A stretch of 64,000 nt of DNA, from NCBI GenBank assembly GCA_937916515.1, contig CALFSX010000153.1, forward strand, positions 19,562 through 83,561, written 5' to 3'. Origin of the DNA: an uncultured Planctomycetaceae bacterium. GTDB lineage: Bacteria > Planctomycetota > Planctomycetia > Planctomycetales > Planctomycetaceae. Made by a program: the position numbers and the translations under genes. Below, in pieces: positions 27,678-36,308 of this stretch; positions within the stretch are counted from its first letter, which is position 1, and each line of letters opens with the position of its first letter. The notes under the pieces were generated by a model. That model had not been told where the DNA came from and did no database searches. It saw only the letters and a program-made list of their open reading frames with translations.

Positions 27678-28772
27678 ATGCAGCATCGAGACCTTCATGA
27701 CGGCCGTTCAGACGGATTAAAGCCTCTTGTCAGCCTGGACCTGAGCCAGGTGAACAGCTTTTCCGACCTGCTGTCGGCCATGTCTGATACCGCATTTTCC
27801 GGGCGATCTGCTGGCGAAGCCGCCCGAATTATGACCAATATGTTCTCCGACAGCAGCTGCGGAGTCGTCATGACGATTTCTGGAGCCATGACGGTAGCCA
27901 AGCAGGGAAAAATCGTCTGCGACCTGATCGACCGAGGTTGCGTACAGGCCATCATTGCCACGGGAGCTCTGATCGCTCACGGCTTGACGGAATCAATCGG
28001 GCTTAGCCATTACAGAAGCGACCCAAATCAAAGCGACGAAGAGCTGTTCGAAAAAGGCTATAACCGCATCTATGACACTCTGGAAATGGAAGCCAACCTG
28101 AACGACATTTCCGTGATGGTCGCCACCGTTTTAGCAGAAGAAACGCCCGACGGAGGCACGTGGTGTTCAAGTTCGTTCTGCAAAGCGATCGGCAAACGAC
28201 TTAGCGAGCAGAACCTCGGCACCGGAATTCTGCGAAGTGCGTACGAAAAGAACGTCCCCGTGTTTATTCCAGCCTTTACCGACAGCGAACTAGGTCTGGA
28301 CTTTTCGACGTGGGCCATCATGGCCAGCTTGAAAGCTCAGGGACACGCGAACCACAAAGACGCCAATCTGGCTCAGGCCTTGGAAAACGTACCAGCCTTT
28401 AATCCGTTTCTGGATTTGTTTGAGTACGCTCGCCGAGTAACCAGCTTCGACAACCTGGGCATCTTCACCATTGGTGGGGGTGTGCCTCGCAACTGGGCTC
28501 AACAGGTGGGCCCGTTTATCGACGTCACCAACGATCGCTGCGGCACGGCATTCACGCCGCCTCGATTTCGCTATGGCGTGCGATTGTGTCCGGAACCCGT
28601 TCACTGGGGCGGATTGTCTGGCTGCACGTATTCAGAAGGCGTCAGCTGGGGCAAATTCTTCAGTCCGGCCGATGGTGGGCAATTTGCCGAAGTGTATTCC
28701 GACGCTACCGTCATTCTGCCATTGCTGGTGAAAGCCGTATTTGAACGCATGGATGCGGCCGCCAAATCGTAG
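27678..28772 (+). CDS. Deoxyhypusine synthase-like protein
   Basis: This 364-aa protein matches the deoxyhypusine synthase fold: SGAMTVAKQGKIVCDLIDRGCVQAIIATGALIAHGL (NAD site), FTDSELGLDFSTW, FTIGGGVPRNWAQQ and the C-terminal YSEGVSWGKF with Lys326 at the position of the human active-site lysine. In eukaryotes and archaea this enzyme transfers aminobutyl from spermidine to eIF5A/aIF5A. Bacteria lack that target, and bacterial homologues are thought to act in polyamine metabolism such as homospermidine synthesis. The true substrate is open. The start is ATG 27678; the frame is open further upstream. Confidence 0.85.
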   Translation: MQHRDLHDGRSDGLKPLVSLDLSQVNSFSDLLSAMSDTAFSGRSAGEAARIMTNMFSDSSCGVVMTISGAMTVAKQGKIVCDLIDRGCVQAIIATGALIAHGLTESIGLSHYRSDPNQSDEELFEKGYNRIYDTLEMEANLNDISVMVATVLAEETPDGGTWCSSSFCKAIGKRLSEQNLGTGILRSAYEKNVPVFIPAFTDSELGLDFSTWAIMASLKAQGHANHKDANLAQALENVPAFNPFLDLFEYARRVTSFDNLGIFTIGGGVPRNWAQQVGPFIDVTNDRCGTAFTPPRFRYGVRLCPEPVHWGGLSGCTYSEGVSWGKFFSPADGGQFAEVYSDATVILPLLVKAVFERMDAAAKS

Positions 28773-28796
28773 TGGAACTTGCAGCAGAATCTGCCG

Positions 28797-28830
28797 GAAG
28801 GCTGTGAAGTTGGCAAACTTCGCAGCCTTC
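28797..28830 (+). terminator. Probable intrinsic terminator
   Basis: GAAGGCTG.GAAGTT pairs with AACTTCGCAGCCTTC around a short loop, followed by AAGTTTTC. It begins 24 bases after the DHS-like gene. Confidence 0.65.
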
Positions 28831-28986
28831 AAGTTTTCATAAACCGGCAGAAGGCAACATTCCGCCGAAAACCGATGGTGACGTGGAAAGCGAATCTGTT
28901 CTACAATCACTGAGCGGTTCTGCATTTCTGCTGGAATCGTGAGTTGGCTTTCCTTAAGACATGTTCACATGCTCGGAGTTGCAAGG

Positions 28987-30936
28987 ATGCGTTCCGCACA
29001 TTTCAAAATCGCCGTACTTCTGTTTGTTGCCGTCAATGGACGAGCGGACGCTCAGGCTCCTTCAGCGGAGCAGATTCTGGGACAGTTCCGTCCTGCACAT
29101 TCAGATATCGAATACGACACTCCCGATCCCAAAGACTTCGCCAAGTGCAAAGTTGATATCGAGCGAGATAAATCAACCGCTGGCTTTGTCGTTTACGGAC
29201 CAACCGGCGAAGTGCTGCGTCGGTTTACAGACACAAACGCAGACAACAAGGCAGACCTGTTTCGCTATTATCGAATGGGCCTGGAAGTTTACCGAGACAT
29301 CGACAGCGACAAAAACGAAAAGCCCGACCAGCACCGCTGGATGAACTGGGGCGGCATGCGCTGGGGCATCGATCAAAACGAAGATGGCAAAATTGATTCG
29401 TGGCGAATGCTGTCCGCACAGGAAGCAGCTCGCATTGCCGTGGAAGCCATGGTGCGTGGAGACATCGCCGCCTTATCCGGAGTCATGATTAACGCCGAAG
29501 ACGTTAAGTCCATTCAGGCCAGCAGCGACGTTGCTAAACAGTTGTTGCAGTCGGCCGGTGATCCAACGGCCGAACTTCGTAAAATTATGGCGGCCAGCAA
29601 ATCGCTGAACGCACGTTCTCGCTGGGTGCGTTTCGATCCTCCGGTTCCCAGCCTTGTTCCCAGAGAAGATGGCAAGGCCGCAATCGATCTGACAGTTTTC
29701 GAAAACGCCATGGCCATCATTGAAAACGGCGACACTCACGAATTGGTTTCGATTGGTGAAATGATCAAAGTGGGCGAAGTCTGGAAGCTTGTACAGATTC
29801 CTCGACCACTGGATTCGGAAAACGCTCAGGTTCAGATTGGCGGTATCATGATGCAGCCGCAAATGTCGAACGGCGGCTTCAATGCTCCACCGGAAATGGC
29901 CAAAGAAATGGAAGTGCTGTTGGGCGAACTTCAAAAGCTTGACGAAAGCAGCCCCAGCACCAACGTCACTCCTGAAGCATTGGCAAGATACAATCAGCTG
30001 CGAGCTGACGTGATTGAAAAGATTATCCGCATCGCTCCCACAGACCAGGAACGACTGCAGTGGATTCAACAATACGCCGACGGCATCGCAGCCGCCGTGC
30101 AAACCGGCGAATACGACGACGGACTGAAACGTCTGGTCGCTTTGCAGGATCAGGTCAAAGTCAACAACGACCTGTTGGGCTATGTTTGGTATCGCCGCTT
30201 ACTGGCAGAATACGCTGTGCGTCTGAAAGTTGATGACAACACGCAACGCCAGGCCGCTCAGGATTGGTGGTTGAAACAACTGGAAGTATTTTCCGAAAAG
30301 TGGCCTAAGTCAGAAGACGCCAGCGACGCCATGGTGCAGCTTGCGATCAGCCTTGAGCTGATGGGACGGCTGGACGATGCCAAACGCTGGTACAACCAAC
30401 TGGTCACCGATCACGCTCGCACCAACGCGGGCATTCGAGCTCGCGGAGCACTGCGACGACTAAACCTGGCCGGTAAACCGCTACAACTTGAAGGCCGCAA
30501 CCTGACCGGACAGCAAATTAGTGCGGCTCAATACGCTGGCAAAGTCACTCTGGTTGTCTTCTGGGCAACGTGGGCCAAACCGTACACGGATGATCTGCCC
30601 AAACTGACGCAGGTACACACCAAGTATCAGCGTTCCGGATTTGAAATTCTGGGTGTGAACCTGGATGCCGACGCATCCGGCATTAAAGACTATCTGGCCA
30701 GGTACGGCGGCAACTGGCAGCACATTCATGATGCCGGTGGTACAGACGGCCAACTGGCAAAGGACTTCGGCATTGTTTCTATGCCGACGATGTTCATCGT
30801 TGACAAGTCTGGTAAAGTGGCAGGAGCCGTCACCGCAGACAACCTGGAAGAAGCCGTCAAAACGCTACTGCTGGGCGAAAGCCTGGAATCGGCCGCTCGT
30901 CAGGGAGCAACCCTGGCACCTGCATCCATCCAATAA
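28987..30936 (+). CDS. Secreted thioredoxin-fold (TlpA-like) protein without catalytic cysteines, with calcium-loop-like motifs
   Basis: This 649-aa protein has a signal peptide (residues 1-23, MRSAHFKIAVLLFVAVNGRADA). Three EF-hand-like Asp loops follow: DTNADNKAD (82-90), DSDKNEKPD (106-114) and DQNEDGKID (129-137). A helical middle region with TPR-like spacing leads to a C-terminal TlpA/redoxin domain (about 500-620). The active-site stretch reads WATWAKPY (526-533), so both cysteines of the WCxxC motif are replaced, by Ala530 and Tyr533; a redox role is unlikely. The cis-proline loop SMPTMFIV is kept. The start at 28987 has GGAG 8 bases upstream. Part of its 3' end recurs at 34.3 kb. Confidence 0.8.
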   Translation: MRSAHFKIAVLLFVAVNGRADAQAPSAEQILGQFRPAHSDIEYDTPDPKDFAKCKVDIERDKSTAGFVVYGPTGEVLRRFTDTNADNKADLFRYYRMGLEVYRDIDSDKNEKPDQHRWMNWGGMRWGIDQNEDGKIDSWRMLSAQEAARIAVEAMVRGDIAALSGVMINAEDVKSIQASSDVAKQLLQSAGDPTAELRKIMAASKSLNARSRWVRFDPPVPSLVPREDGKAAIDLTVFENAMAIIENGDTHELVSIGEMIKVGEVWKLVQIPRPLDSENAQVQIGGIMMQPQMSNGGFNAPPEMAKEMEVLLGELQKLDESSPSTNVTPEALARYNQLRADVIEKIIRIAPTDQERLQWIQQYADGIAAAVQTGEYDDGLKRLVALQDQVKVNNDLLGYVWYRRLLAEYAVRLKVDDNTQRQAAQDWWLKQLEVFSEKWPKSEDASDAMVQLAISLELMGRLDDAKRWYNQLVTDHARTNAGIRARGALRRLNLAGKPLQLEGRNLTGQQISAAQYAGKVTLVVFWATWAKPYTDDLPKLTQVHTKYQRSGFEILGVNLDADASGIKDYLARYGGNWQHIHDAGGTDGQLAKDFGIVSMPTMFIVDKSGKVAGAVTADNLEEAVKTLLLGESLESAARQGATLAPASIQ

Positions 30937-30960
30937 GGCGGACGGCGAAACAAACGAATT

Positions 30961-30996
30961 GCAGACAGCAGAAAATGAAGATTTTCTGCTGTCTGC
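30961..30996 (+). terminator. Hairpin after the TlpA-like gene
   Basis: Perfect 16-bp arms (GCAGACAGCAGAAAAT and its complement) close a 4-nt loop 24 bases after the stop codon. The following bases are ATTTACGG, so the T run is poor; it may be a terminator or an RNA-stabilising hairpin. A different hairpin occupies this place in the duplicated copy at 34531. Confidence 0.6.
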
Positions 30997-31362
30997 ATTT
31001 ACGGACATCCACAAACTCAAGCTGCAGGCAACTGTGGGACGTTTCGTTGGGTGTCAGTTTTGACTCGGACATCTATCACGCTGAGGCCATTCCAGACTCT
31101 GGAGAGATCGACTTCGAAATCGATGAAGCGATTGTCGAAGTCGGCTTGAGTTCAGGGACTAAGGAACTGCCCCGAAATTATATCCAGATTTGTGAGTCAT
31201 AATATTTGCCCGGATTGGACATGCCAAACACGGTCGAAACGTTATTTGATTTCCCGACGTCGTTGCACGTTGCGCCAGGTGAGTCGCGGAGACAGTGTGA
31301 ATTATTGAATCAACGCGGCTGGGAAAAAGTGCTGCATCCTTAGAAACCTGGGCCATCCACCC
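30997..31362 (+). other. Gap with two doubtful short reading frames
   Basis: Up to about 31050 the sequence is part of the segment duplicated at 34.3-34.6 kb. Beyond that a TTG-started frame 31047-31202 would encode 51 residues (GVSFDSDIYHAEAIPDSGEI...), acidic and protein-like. A frame at 31221-31343 would encode MPNTVETLFDFPTSLHVAPG (40 residues in all). Both look like plausible protein fragments but have no ribosome binding site or family that I can name. Confidence 0.3.
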
Positions 31363-31791
31363 TCAGCCAAACACGCCGATTCGCTCGATGCATCTTAAAT
31401 TCCTCCCACACTGTCGTTCAACAAGCAAAACATACGCTTGACAAGCCGCCGAAGATTCTAAACAACACACACCTAAGGCGTCAACACGGGTGGCTGGCCC
31501 ACCGTTCGCCCTGAGCCAGCCCGCGCACTCGTCAAGCTTGGCTCGCTGCTCGTCGCTGTAATCGTTGTTGGTTTCAATGCCATCGAGAAGCTGCAGCATG
31601 CCGACACCCCACTGAATTTCCGGATCGAGGTTCATATGGCGGGCCTTCGTCTTTGGCTTCGGAGGAGCCAGGTGAGCCAGAGCCGACTGTCGCAGGCGAT
31701 GGCCGGCTGAACAACTCGCCGTGCGATAGCTCGTCCACTTGCTGTCGCCATCGAGAATCCGATTGATCAGGCGCGAGACTTTGTGAACCAT
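31363..31791 (-). CDS. Hypothetical protein
   Basis: This 142-aa protein starts MVHKVSRLINRILDGDSKW. It is helical, with a patterned C-terminal half (NNDYSDEQRAKLDECAGWLRANGG, then CCLESSAACQAYVLLVERQCGRNLRCIERIGVFG) containing several cysteines. I do not recognise it. The frame stays open upstream into an inverted repeat at 31797-31880, which I excluded. It lies in the accessory segment bracketed by duplicated sequence, with no clear partner. Confidence 0.5.
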   Translation of the reverse strand: MVHKVSRLINRILDGDSKWTSYRTASCSAGHRLRQSALAHLAPPKPKTKARHMNLDPEIQWGVGMLQLLDGIETNNDYSDEQRAKLDECAGWLRANGGPATRVDALGVCCLESSAACQAYVLLVERQCGRNLRCIERIGVFG

Positions 31792-31796
31792 GTCCA

Positions 31797-31880
31797 CGCA
31801 GTGAATGTAGGGCCGGTTCCCACCGGCCGATCGAACGGCCAAAGGTGCTTTGGCCGGTGGGAACCGGCCCTACGGCTACT
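31797..31880. repeat. 22-bp perfect inverted repeat element
   Basis: The arms lie at 31807-31828 and 31852-31873 (core GGGCCGGTTCCCACCGGCC). The flanks AGTGAATG and GGCTACT are shared with a shortened copy at 33971-34024 that has lost the right arm. The two copies sit directly on either side of the membrane-protein gene. Confidence 0.78.
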
Positions 31881-31885
31881 ACAAT

Positions 31886-33835
31886 TCATTCGGCAGAGGC
31901 ACCCTGGCTTTCACTAGCCGATAGATGTTTTTGCAGCAGTCCAGACCACGCAACCTGGTCCGCTTGGGCCAACTTTAGCTCATATTCCTGACAACACGTT
32001 CGTACGCTGACAACCGTGTAAAGGCTCATGGGAATCCAAACCAGGAGCCCCACCACAATCATCGGCTTAGCAAAGTGCGAAGGCAGGATACAATGGCGCG
32101 GTCCCCTATCGAGTGAAGATATGTTGCTCCATGCACAGACAGAATAAAACAGCTCAGCCATGCCGACGAACAACAGCAGTCGCAACAATCCCCCACAATC
32201 CGCCCACTCGCTGAAGTGCTGCCAAAAAACCAGCCAATTGCTCTCCCCCTGAAGACTACCGGGTGTTTCTCCGATTCCTAGAACCATTGACCGAAACCAC
32301 CCGCCCCGTCCGTGATCCGGTGGAAATGTGATCGAGCAAAACACCATGACCTGGAGAACGATCCATGCGACTGAGTTTGGAGTCTCACAAACGCCACGCC
32401 GCCGCCACCGGACGACGACGATGGCAAATGCAACGAGAACTATGGCGATCTGCAATTTATAGGCCAACCCCCAAAACTCAATTCGTGAATAAGCAACGAA
32501 TGTTAGCAGAAACGCGTAAACCATCCGCCAGAACACCGACGGACCTACGCCGTTTGTTCGACGACAATTCAGTCGACCTAACAGCACACCGATTAAAACG
32601 ATGCTAAGAGCAAGGAAGTCGTAGGCTAGATGGTAGGATATTGACAACAGATTATATTTCGGCAACGGCAGGTAGGGGCCAGAATCATCGCCGAACATGC
32701 CAATAGCGGGCTTGCCGGAAAACTCAGCTTTCGCGTGGAGCTCTGCGTTTTCTGACCGTCGAATCAATTCCTCCCGGCGCGTATCAACGGAGTCGTTTTG
32801 AAACCGCATGAGCAGAGCTTCCAACGGGATGTCAGGCCTGTTGATTTTGCGCAAGTGCGACTCAAGGCCTTGCCTTAAGTTGCCTCTCATGAATCTAACT
32901 TCAAATGCAATATCCTTGTACGTCTGAAGGTGCATGTTGTTGTCAAGATCTAACTGCCTGAGCACTGATTCAAAGAGATCGATCTGTTCAGCACTCTCCT
33001 CAAAGAAACCCGATGCAAGAAATCGTTCGAATCGCACTTTTGCTGCGTACTGAAAACGCTCAGTAAGGAAACCAATATTAAAGCCAATGTACGATGGAAT
33101 AAGTTCGAACGGGTGCACGCCAAGCGTAACGGCTACTGTCCAGTTTGAGTCCGTTTCGAATACTGGAGGTTGGAAATCAGATTTCCTTGCACCGGATGCA
33201 AAGTGACGATCTCCCGTGGACAAATCGGTTGGCTTCCCCCCGTACGGATTTGGGTACACGCTTCTGATGGATCGGTGGTCTTCGAATGCGCTCTTCTGCC
33301 AACAGAGCATCGCCATAGCGTAATCATAAATTGCATTATCAGGATCCAGGGATGAGCCTTCGTTTAAGGCTGACATTTGCTCGGCAAATGAAGACGGACT
33401 ATAGCCGGAAATAACCAGGATCAGAGCGGCCTGCATGCGTCGAAGACGAATGTCGTCTTGTATCGTGTCGATGGCACGCTGACACAGCGAGACCCCAAGT
33501 CGTGCAATGGGCGCTCGTTCAATGTGATCGTTCCCATGTTCTTCCAGCAGCATCCACGATACTGCGAGTGTCTCTTCAATGGTCAACTCGCTCTCTCCAA
33601 GACGCTGCCAGAATTCGAGAGCTTCGCCAGGGTCGTATGGTGGAACTCTGTTGGCCGGAGCCCCAGTCACTAACACCTCACCAGCTTCGACGACACCCCA
33701 ACGCAATGCCCATAACCCATATGGCTCGGCCACGACGCAGCATATGCACCAGCCCCCACAAATTGCCCCCAAAAGTATTAGGGACCAATATAATCTAGAC
33801 GTCAGAGATTTTGGGTAGACTTCTTCGTCCGACAT
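31886..33835 (-). CDS. Multispanning membrane protein of unknown function
   Basis: This 649-aa protein has one membrane segment near the N-terminus (LYWSLILLGAICGGWCICCVV, about 13-33). A helical extramembrane region of about 380 residues with TPR-like content follows (TIEETLAVSWMLLEE, AIYDYAMAMLCWQKS), and then about six hydrophobic segments from roughly residue 420 to 630. The arrangement resembles large membrane proteins with an extracytoplasmic helical domain, but no family is recognised. The start is ATG 33835. The gene is flanked by two copies of one repeat and lies in the accessory segment, which suggests that it was acquired or moved. Confidence 0.65.
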   Translation of the reverse strand: MSDEEVYPKSLTSRLYWSLILLGAICGGWCICCVVAEPYGLWALRWGVVEAGEVLVTGAPANRVPPYDPGEALEFWQRLGESELTIEETLAVSWMLLEEHGNDHIERAPIARLGVSLCQRAIDTIQDDIRLRRMQAALILVISGYSPSSFAEQMSALNEGSSLDPDNAIYDYAMAMLCWQKSAFEDHRSIRSVYPNPYGGKPTDLSTGDRHFASGARKSDFQPPVFETDSNWTVAVTLGVHPFELIPSYIGFNIGFLTERFQYAAKVRFERFLASGFFEESAEQIDLFESVLRQLDLDNNMHLQTYKDIAFEVRFMRGNLRQGLESHLRKINRPDIPLEALLMRFQNDSVDTRREELIRRSENAELHAKAEFSGKPAIGMFGDDSGPYLPLPKYNLLSISYHLAYDFLALSIVLIGVLLGRLNCRRTNGVGPSVFWRMVYAFLLTFVAYSRIEFWGLAYKLQIAIVLVAFAIVVVRWRRRGVCETPNSVAWIVLQVMVFCSITFPPDHGRGGWFRSMVLGIGETPGSLQGESNWLVFWQHFSEWADCGGLLRLLLFVGMAELFYSVCAWSNISSLDRGPRHCILPSHFAKPMIVVGLLVWIPMSLYTVVSVRTCCQEYELKLAQADQVAWSGLLQKHLSASESQGASAE

Positions 33836-33970
33836 AAGTAACTCCGTGTTTGGCAATACAGTCGTCGCAGGGCAGGCTTCCGTCAGCCATGACGTACAAT
33901 AGCAAAGTTGCATTGATCCGCGACCACGTGGTAGCACCTGGCCACCGGGTGCCAATCCTACGTCAACCAA

Positions 33971-34024
33971 ATAGTGAATGTAGGGCCGGTTCCCGCCGGC
34001 CGATCGAACAGCCAAACGGCTACT
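33971..34024. repeat. Shortened copy of the inverted-repeat element
   Basis: It repeats AGTGAATGTAGGGCCGGTTC and GGCCGATCGAAC.GCCAAA from 31797-31880, then joins directly to GGCTACT. The right arm is deleted. Confidence 0.72.
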
Positions 34025-34162
34025 GAACGCGACCGGCGAATCCAGGAACGTAACAAGCACCGCTGCAACGATGGGCAGCTAAACGTGCGGGCCATCCACC
34101 CCGAAAAGTACCGCACCGATGGGAGCCACCCCTCTGTCGTGTCATCCATCCACGCGCGTCAG

Positions 34163-34225
34163 GCCCGCAAACGCGGGAATGAGGCTGGCACAACGCTCTG
34201 GGTTCCCGCCTGCGCGGGAATGACA
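34163..34225. repeat. Two short hairpin repeats with GCGGGAATGA
   Basis: CCCGCAAACGCGGGAATGA (34164-34182) and TCCCGCCTGCGCGGGAATGA (34204-34223) are similar hairpin-forming units. They lie in the gene-free gap between the membrane protein and the duplicated fragment. Confidence 0.55.
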
Positions 34226-34284
34226 CGGATAAGCTGGGTTCCCGCTCCAACAATTGCTGTCCACCCGAAAAGATTGCATGAGCC

Positions 34285-34510
34285 AATGGCTGCAAATCCA
34301 TGATACTGGCGGCAGGGATGGACAACTGGCAAAAGACTTCGGCATTGTTTCCGTGCCGACGATGTTCATCGTTGGCAAGTCTGGTAAAATGGCAGGAGCC
34401 GTCACCGCAGACAACCTGAAAGAAGCCGTCAAAATGCTTCTACCGGGGAAAAGCTGGAATCGGTCGCTCGCCGGGGAGCAACCCTGGCACCTGTCGCAAT
34501 CCAATAAGGC
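34285..34510 (+). pseudogene. Duplicated 3' fragment of the TlpA-like gene
   Basis: The segment matches codons of the TlpA-like gene from about 30712 to its stop codon at 30936: GQLAKDFGIVSVPTMFIVGK, SGKMAGAVTADNLKEAVKMLL. After that a one-base deletion (GAAAAGCTGG for GAAAGCCTGG) shifts the frame, although the original stop position (CAATCCAATAAGGCGGACG) is still recognisable. Similarity continues past the stop to about 34615. There is no upstream domain, signal peptide or start signal, so I regard it as a non-functional remnant. Confidence 0.85.
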
Positions 34511-34645
34511 GGACGACGAAACACAGGACTTCCGGACGGCAGATACTTCCCACCGTCCGGAGATGACAGATCTCTGCACGTTCAAGCTGCAGTAAGTTGT
34601 TGAACGTTTCGTTGCCGATCGCCTGCAGTCGAAAGTCTGAAGCCA

Positions 34646-36250
34646 ATGCCCAGAACTCAAACGCCCAGCCCAAACTGCATCCGCCACACGATCTGCCTCA
34701 GCCTGTTCGTGCTGCTTAGCTGCACTGTTCCGCTAAAGCCAACGTTCGCGACCGACGCACCGCGACCGAATATCATCGTGATCTACACCGATGATCAGGG
34801 TTTCGGCGACGCCAGTTGTTTGAACCCGGATTCAAAGTTCAAAACGCCCAACTTTGATCGACTGGCGGCGGAAGGCATCAGCTTTACAGACGCCCACTGC
34901 AGCGACACGGTTTGTACTCCTTCTCGCTATGGCCTGCTGACTGGTCGCTATAGCTGGCGAACAACTTTGAAGACGGGCGTCTTTGGAGCAGAAAAGAAAT
35001 GCCTGATCGAAGACGGTCGCATCACTCTGGCATCGCTGCTGCGTGATCGTGGTTACCATACCGCGATGGTGGGCAAGTGGCATCTGGGCATGGACTTTCC
35101 TGGTGAACAAGATTCTCGCGACTGGACGAAACCCGTTCTGGACATGCCGCTTGATAAGGGCTTTGACTATTTCTTTGGCATACCCGCTTCCCTGAACTAC
35201 GGAATTCTGGCGTGGTTTGAAGGCCGACACGCAAAAGTGCCACCCACATTCTTTACCGAAAAGAAGCCGAACAAGCTGGCACTTTCAGATTACCGCATCA
35301 ATCCGCCATACCAAGCGACGGCTGAAGAAACGAACCAAGCACTCGGCAAACGCGGCATTGAAGTCGCCTCCGACTTTGTCGATTCCGAATGTCTGACACG
35401 ATTCACTGACAAAGCCATTGAATACGTGCAGAGCAGGGCACAGGCAGCAAACAACGGCGAACCGTTTTTCCTTTACTTGCCGTACACTTCGCCTCACAAG
35501 CCCGTTATCCCCTTACCCGAATTTCGTGGCCAGGGCGAAGCCGGAGCGTACGGCGAATTTCTGATTGAAACCGACTACCACGTCGGACGCCTGATGACAG
35601 CGCTAACGGAACAAAAGCTGGACGAAAACACGCTGATCATTTTCTCCAGCGACAACGGGCCGGAAACTACGTGGAAGCAACGCATCGAAAAATTTCAGCA
35701 TCACAGCAACGGCATTTACCGAGAAGGCAAGCGGTCAATTTACGAAGGCGGTCATCGAGTTCCCTTTTTTGTACGCTGGCCTGCCGGTGTAAAGTCGCCG
35801 GGACGAGTTTGCCGCAAGACAATTTGCCAGACAGACGTGCTGGCAACTCTGGCTGAACTACTAAACAGCGAACTTCCTGCCAATGCGGGTGAAGACAGTG
35901 AAAGCTTCCTGCCCGAATTCTTTCACACCGATTCAACAGCTTCGCGTTCTGCGACAATGCACCACGGTATTTCCGGAGAGTTTGCAATTCGATCGGGCGA
36001 CTGGAAGTTGATTTTACCTTACCGAAAAAAGAAGGCTGAACTCTACAACCTAAAATCCGACCCATCAGAAACCAACGACATCGCCAGTATGCACGAAGAC
36101 ACAGTGGCCCAGCTAACTCAGCAGGCAACCAGTCTGGTACTGAATGGCAGAACAACGCCGGGCGTCAATCAGCCCAACGACACCGGCTACTGGGACGATC
36201 TCACGTGGATAGAGAAATCAGACTACGAAGCCGCTCACGCAGGGCAGTAG
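34646..36250 (+). CDS. Secreted sulfatase (arylsulfatase A type)
   Basis: This 534-aa protein has a signal peptide (about residues 1-35). The metal site follows in IVIYTDDQGFGD (Asp49, Asp50). The formylglycine motif CTPSR, with Cys90 as the residue to be oxidised, comes next, followed by GLLTGRYSWRT, VGKWHLG, and SDNGPETTW near the C-terminal third. It cleaves sulfate esters, most likely from algal or other polysaccharides, outside the cytoplasm. Maturation needs a formylglycine-generating enzyme, not encoded here. A serine hydrolase gene follows 58 bases downstream and may be co-transcribed. Confidence 0.93.
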   Translation: MPRTQTPSPNCIRHTICLSLFVLLSCTVPLKPTFATDAPRPNIIVIYTDDQGFGDASCLNPDSKFKTPNFDRLAAEGISFTDAHCSDTVCTPSRYGLLTGRYSWRTTLKTGVFGAEKKCLIEDGRITLASLLRDRGYHTAMVGKWHLGMDFPGEQDSRDWTKPVLDMPLDKGFDYFFGIPASLNYGILAWFEGRHAKVPPTFFTEKKPNKLALSDYRINPPYQATAEETNQALGKRGIEVASDFVDSECLTRFTDKAIEYVQSRAQAANNGEPFFLYLPYTSPHKPVIPLPEFRGQGEAGAYGEFLIETDYHVGRLMTALTEQKLDENTLIIFSSDNGPETTWKQRIEKFQHHSNGIYREGKRSIYEGGHRVPFFVRWPAGVKSPGRVCRKTICQTDVLATLAELLNSELPANAGEDSESFLPEFFHTDSTASRSATMHHGISGEFAIRSGDWKLILPYRKKKAELYNLKSDPSETNDIASMHEDTVAQLTQQATSLVLNGRTTPGVNQPNDTGYWDDLTWIEKSDYEAAHAGQ

Positions 36251-36308
36251 TTGACGTTGCAGCTCACAAAATCGGATAGTTGTCTCTTCAAAAAAAACGA
36301 GGTGTGGA

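Noticed and set aside
34254..34595. Open frame of 113 codons with a thioredoxin-like stretch
   Set aside because: It is the frameshifted remnant of the duplicated 3' end of the TlpA-like gene, without N-terminal domain, signal peptide or ribosome binding site.
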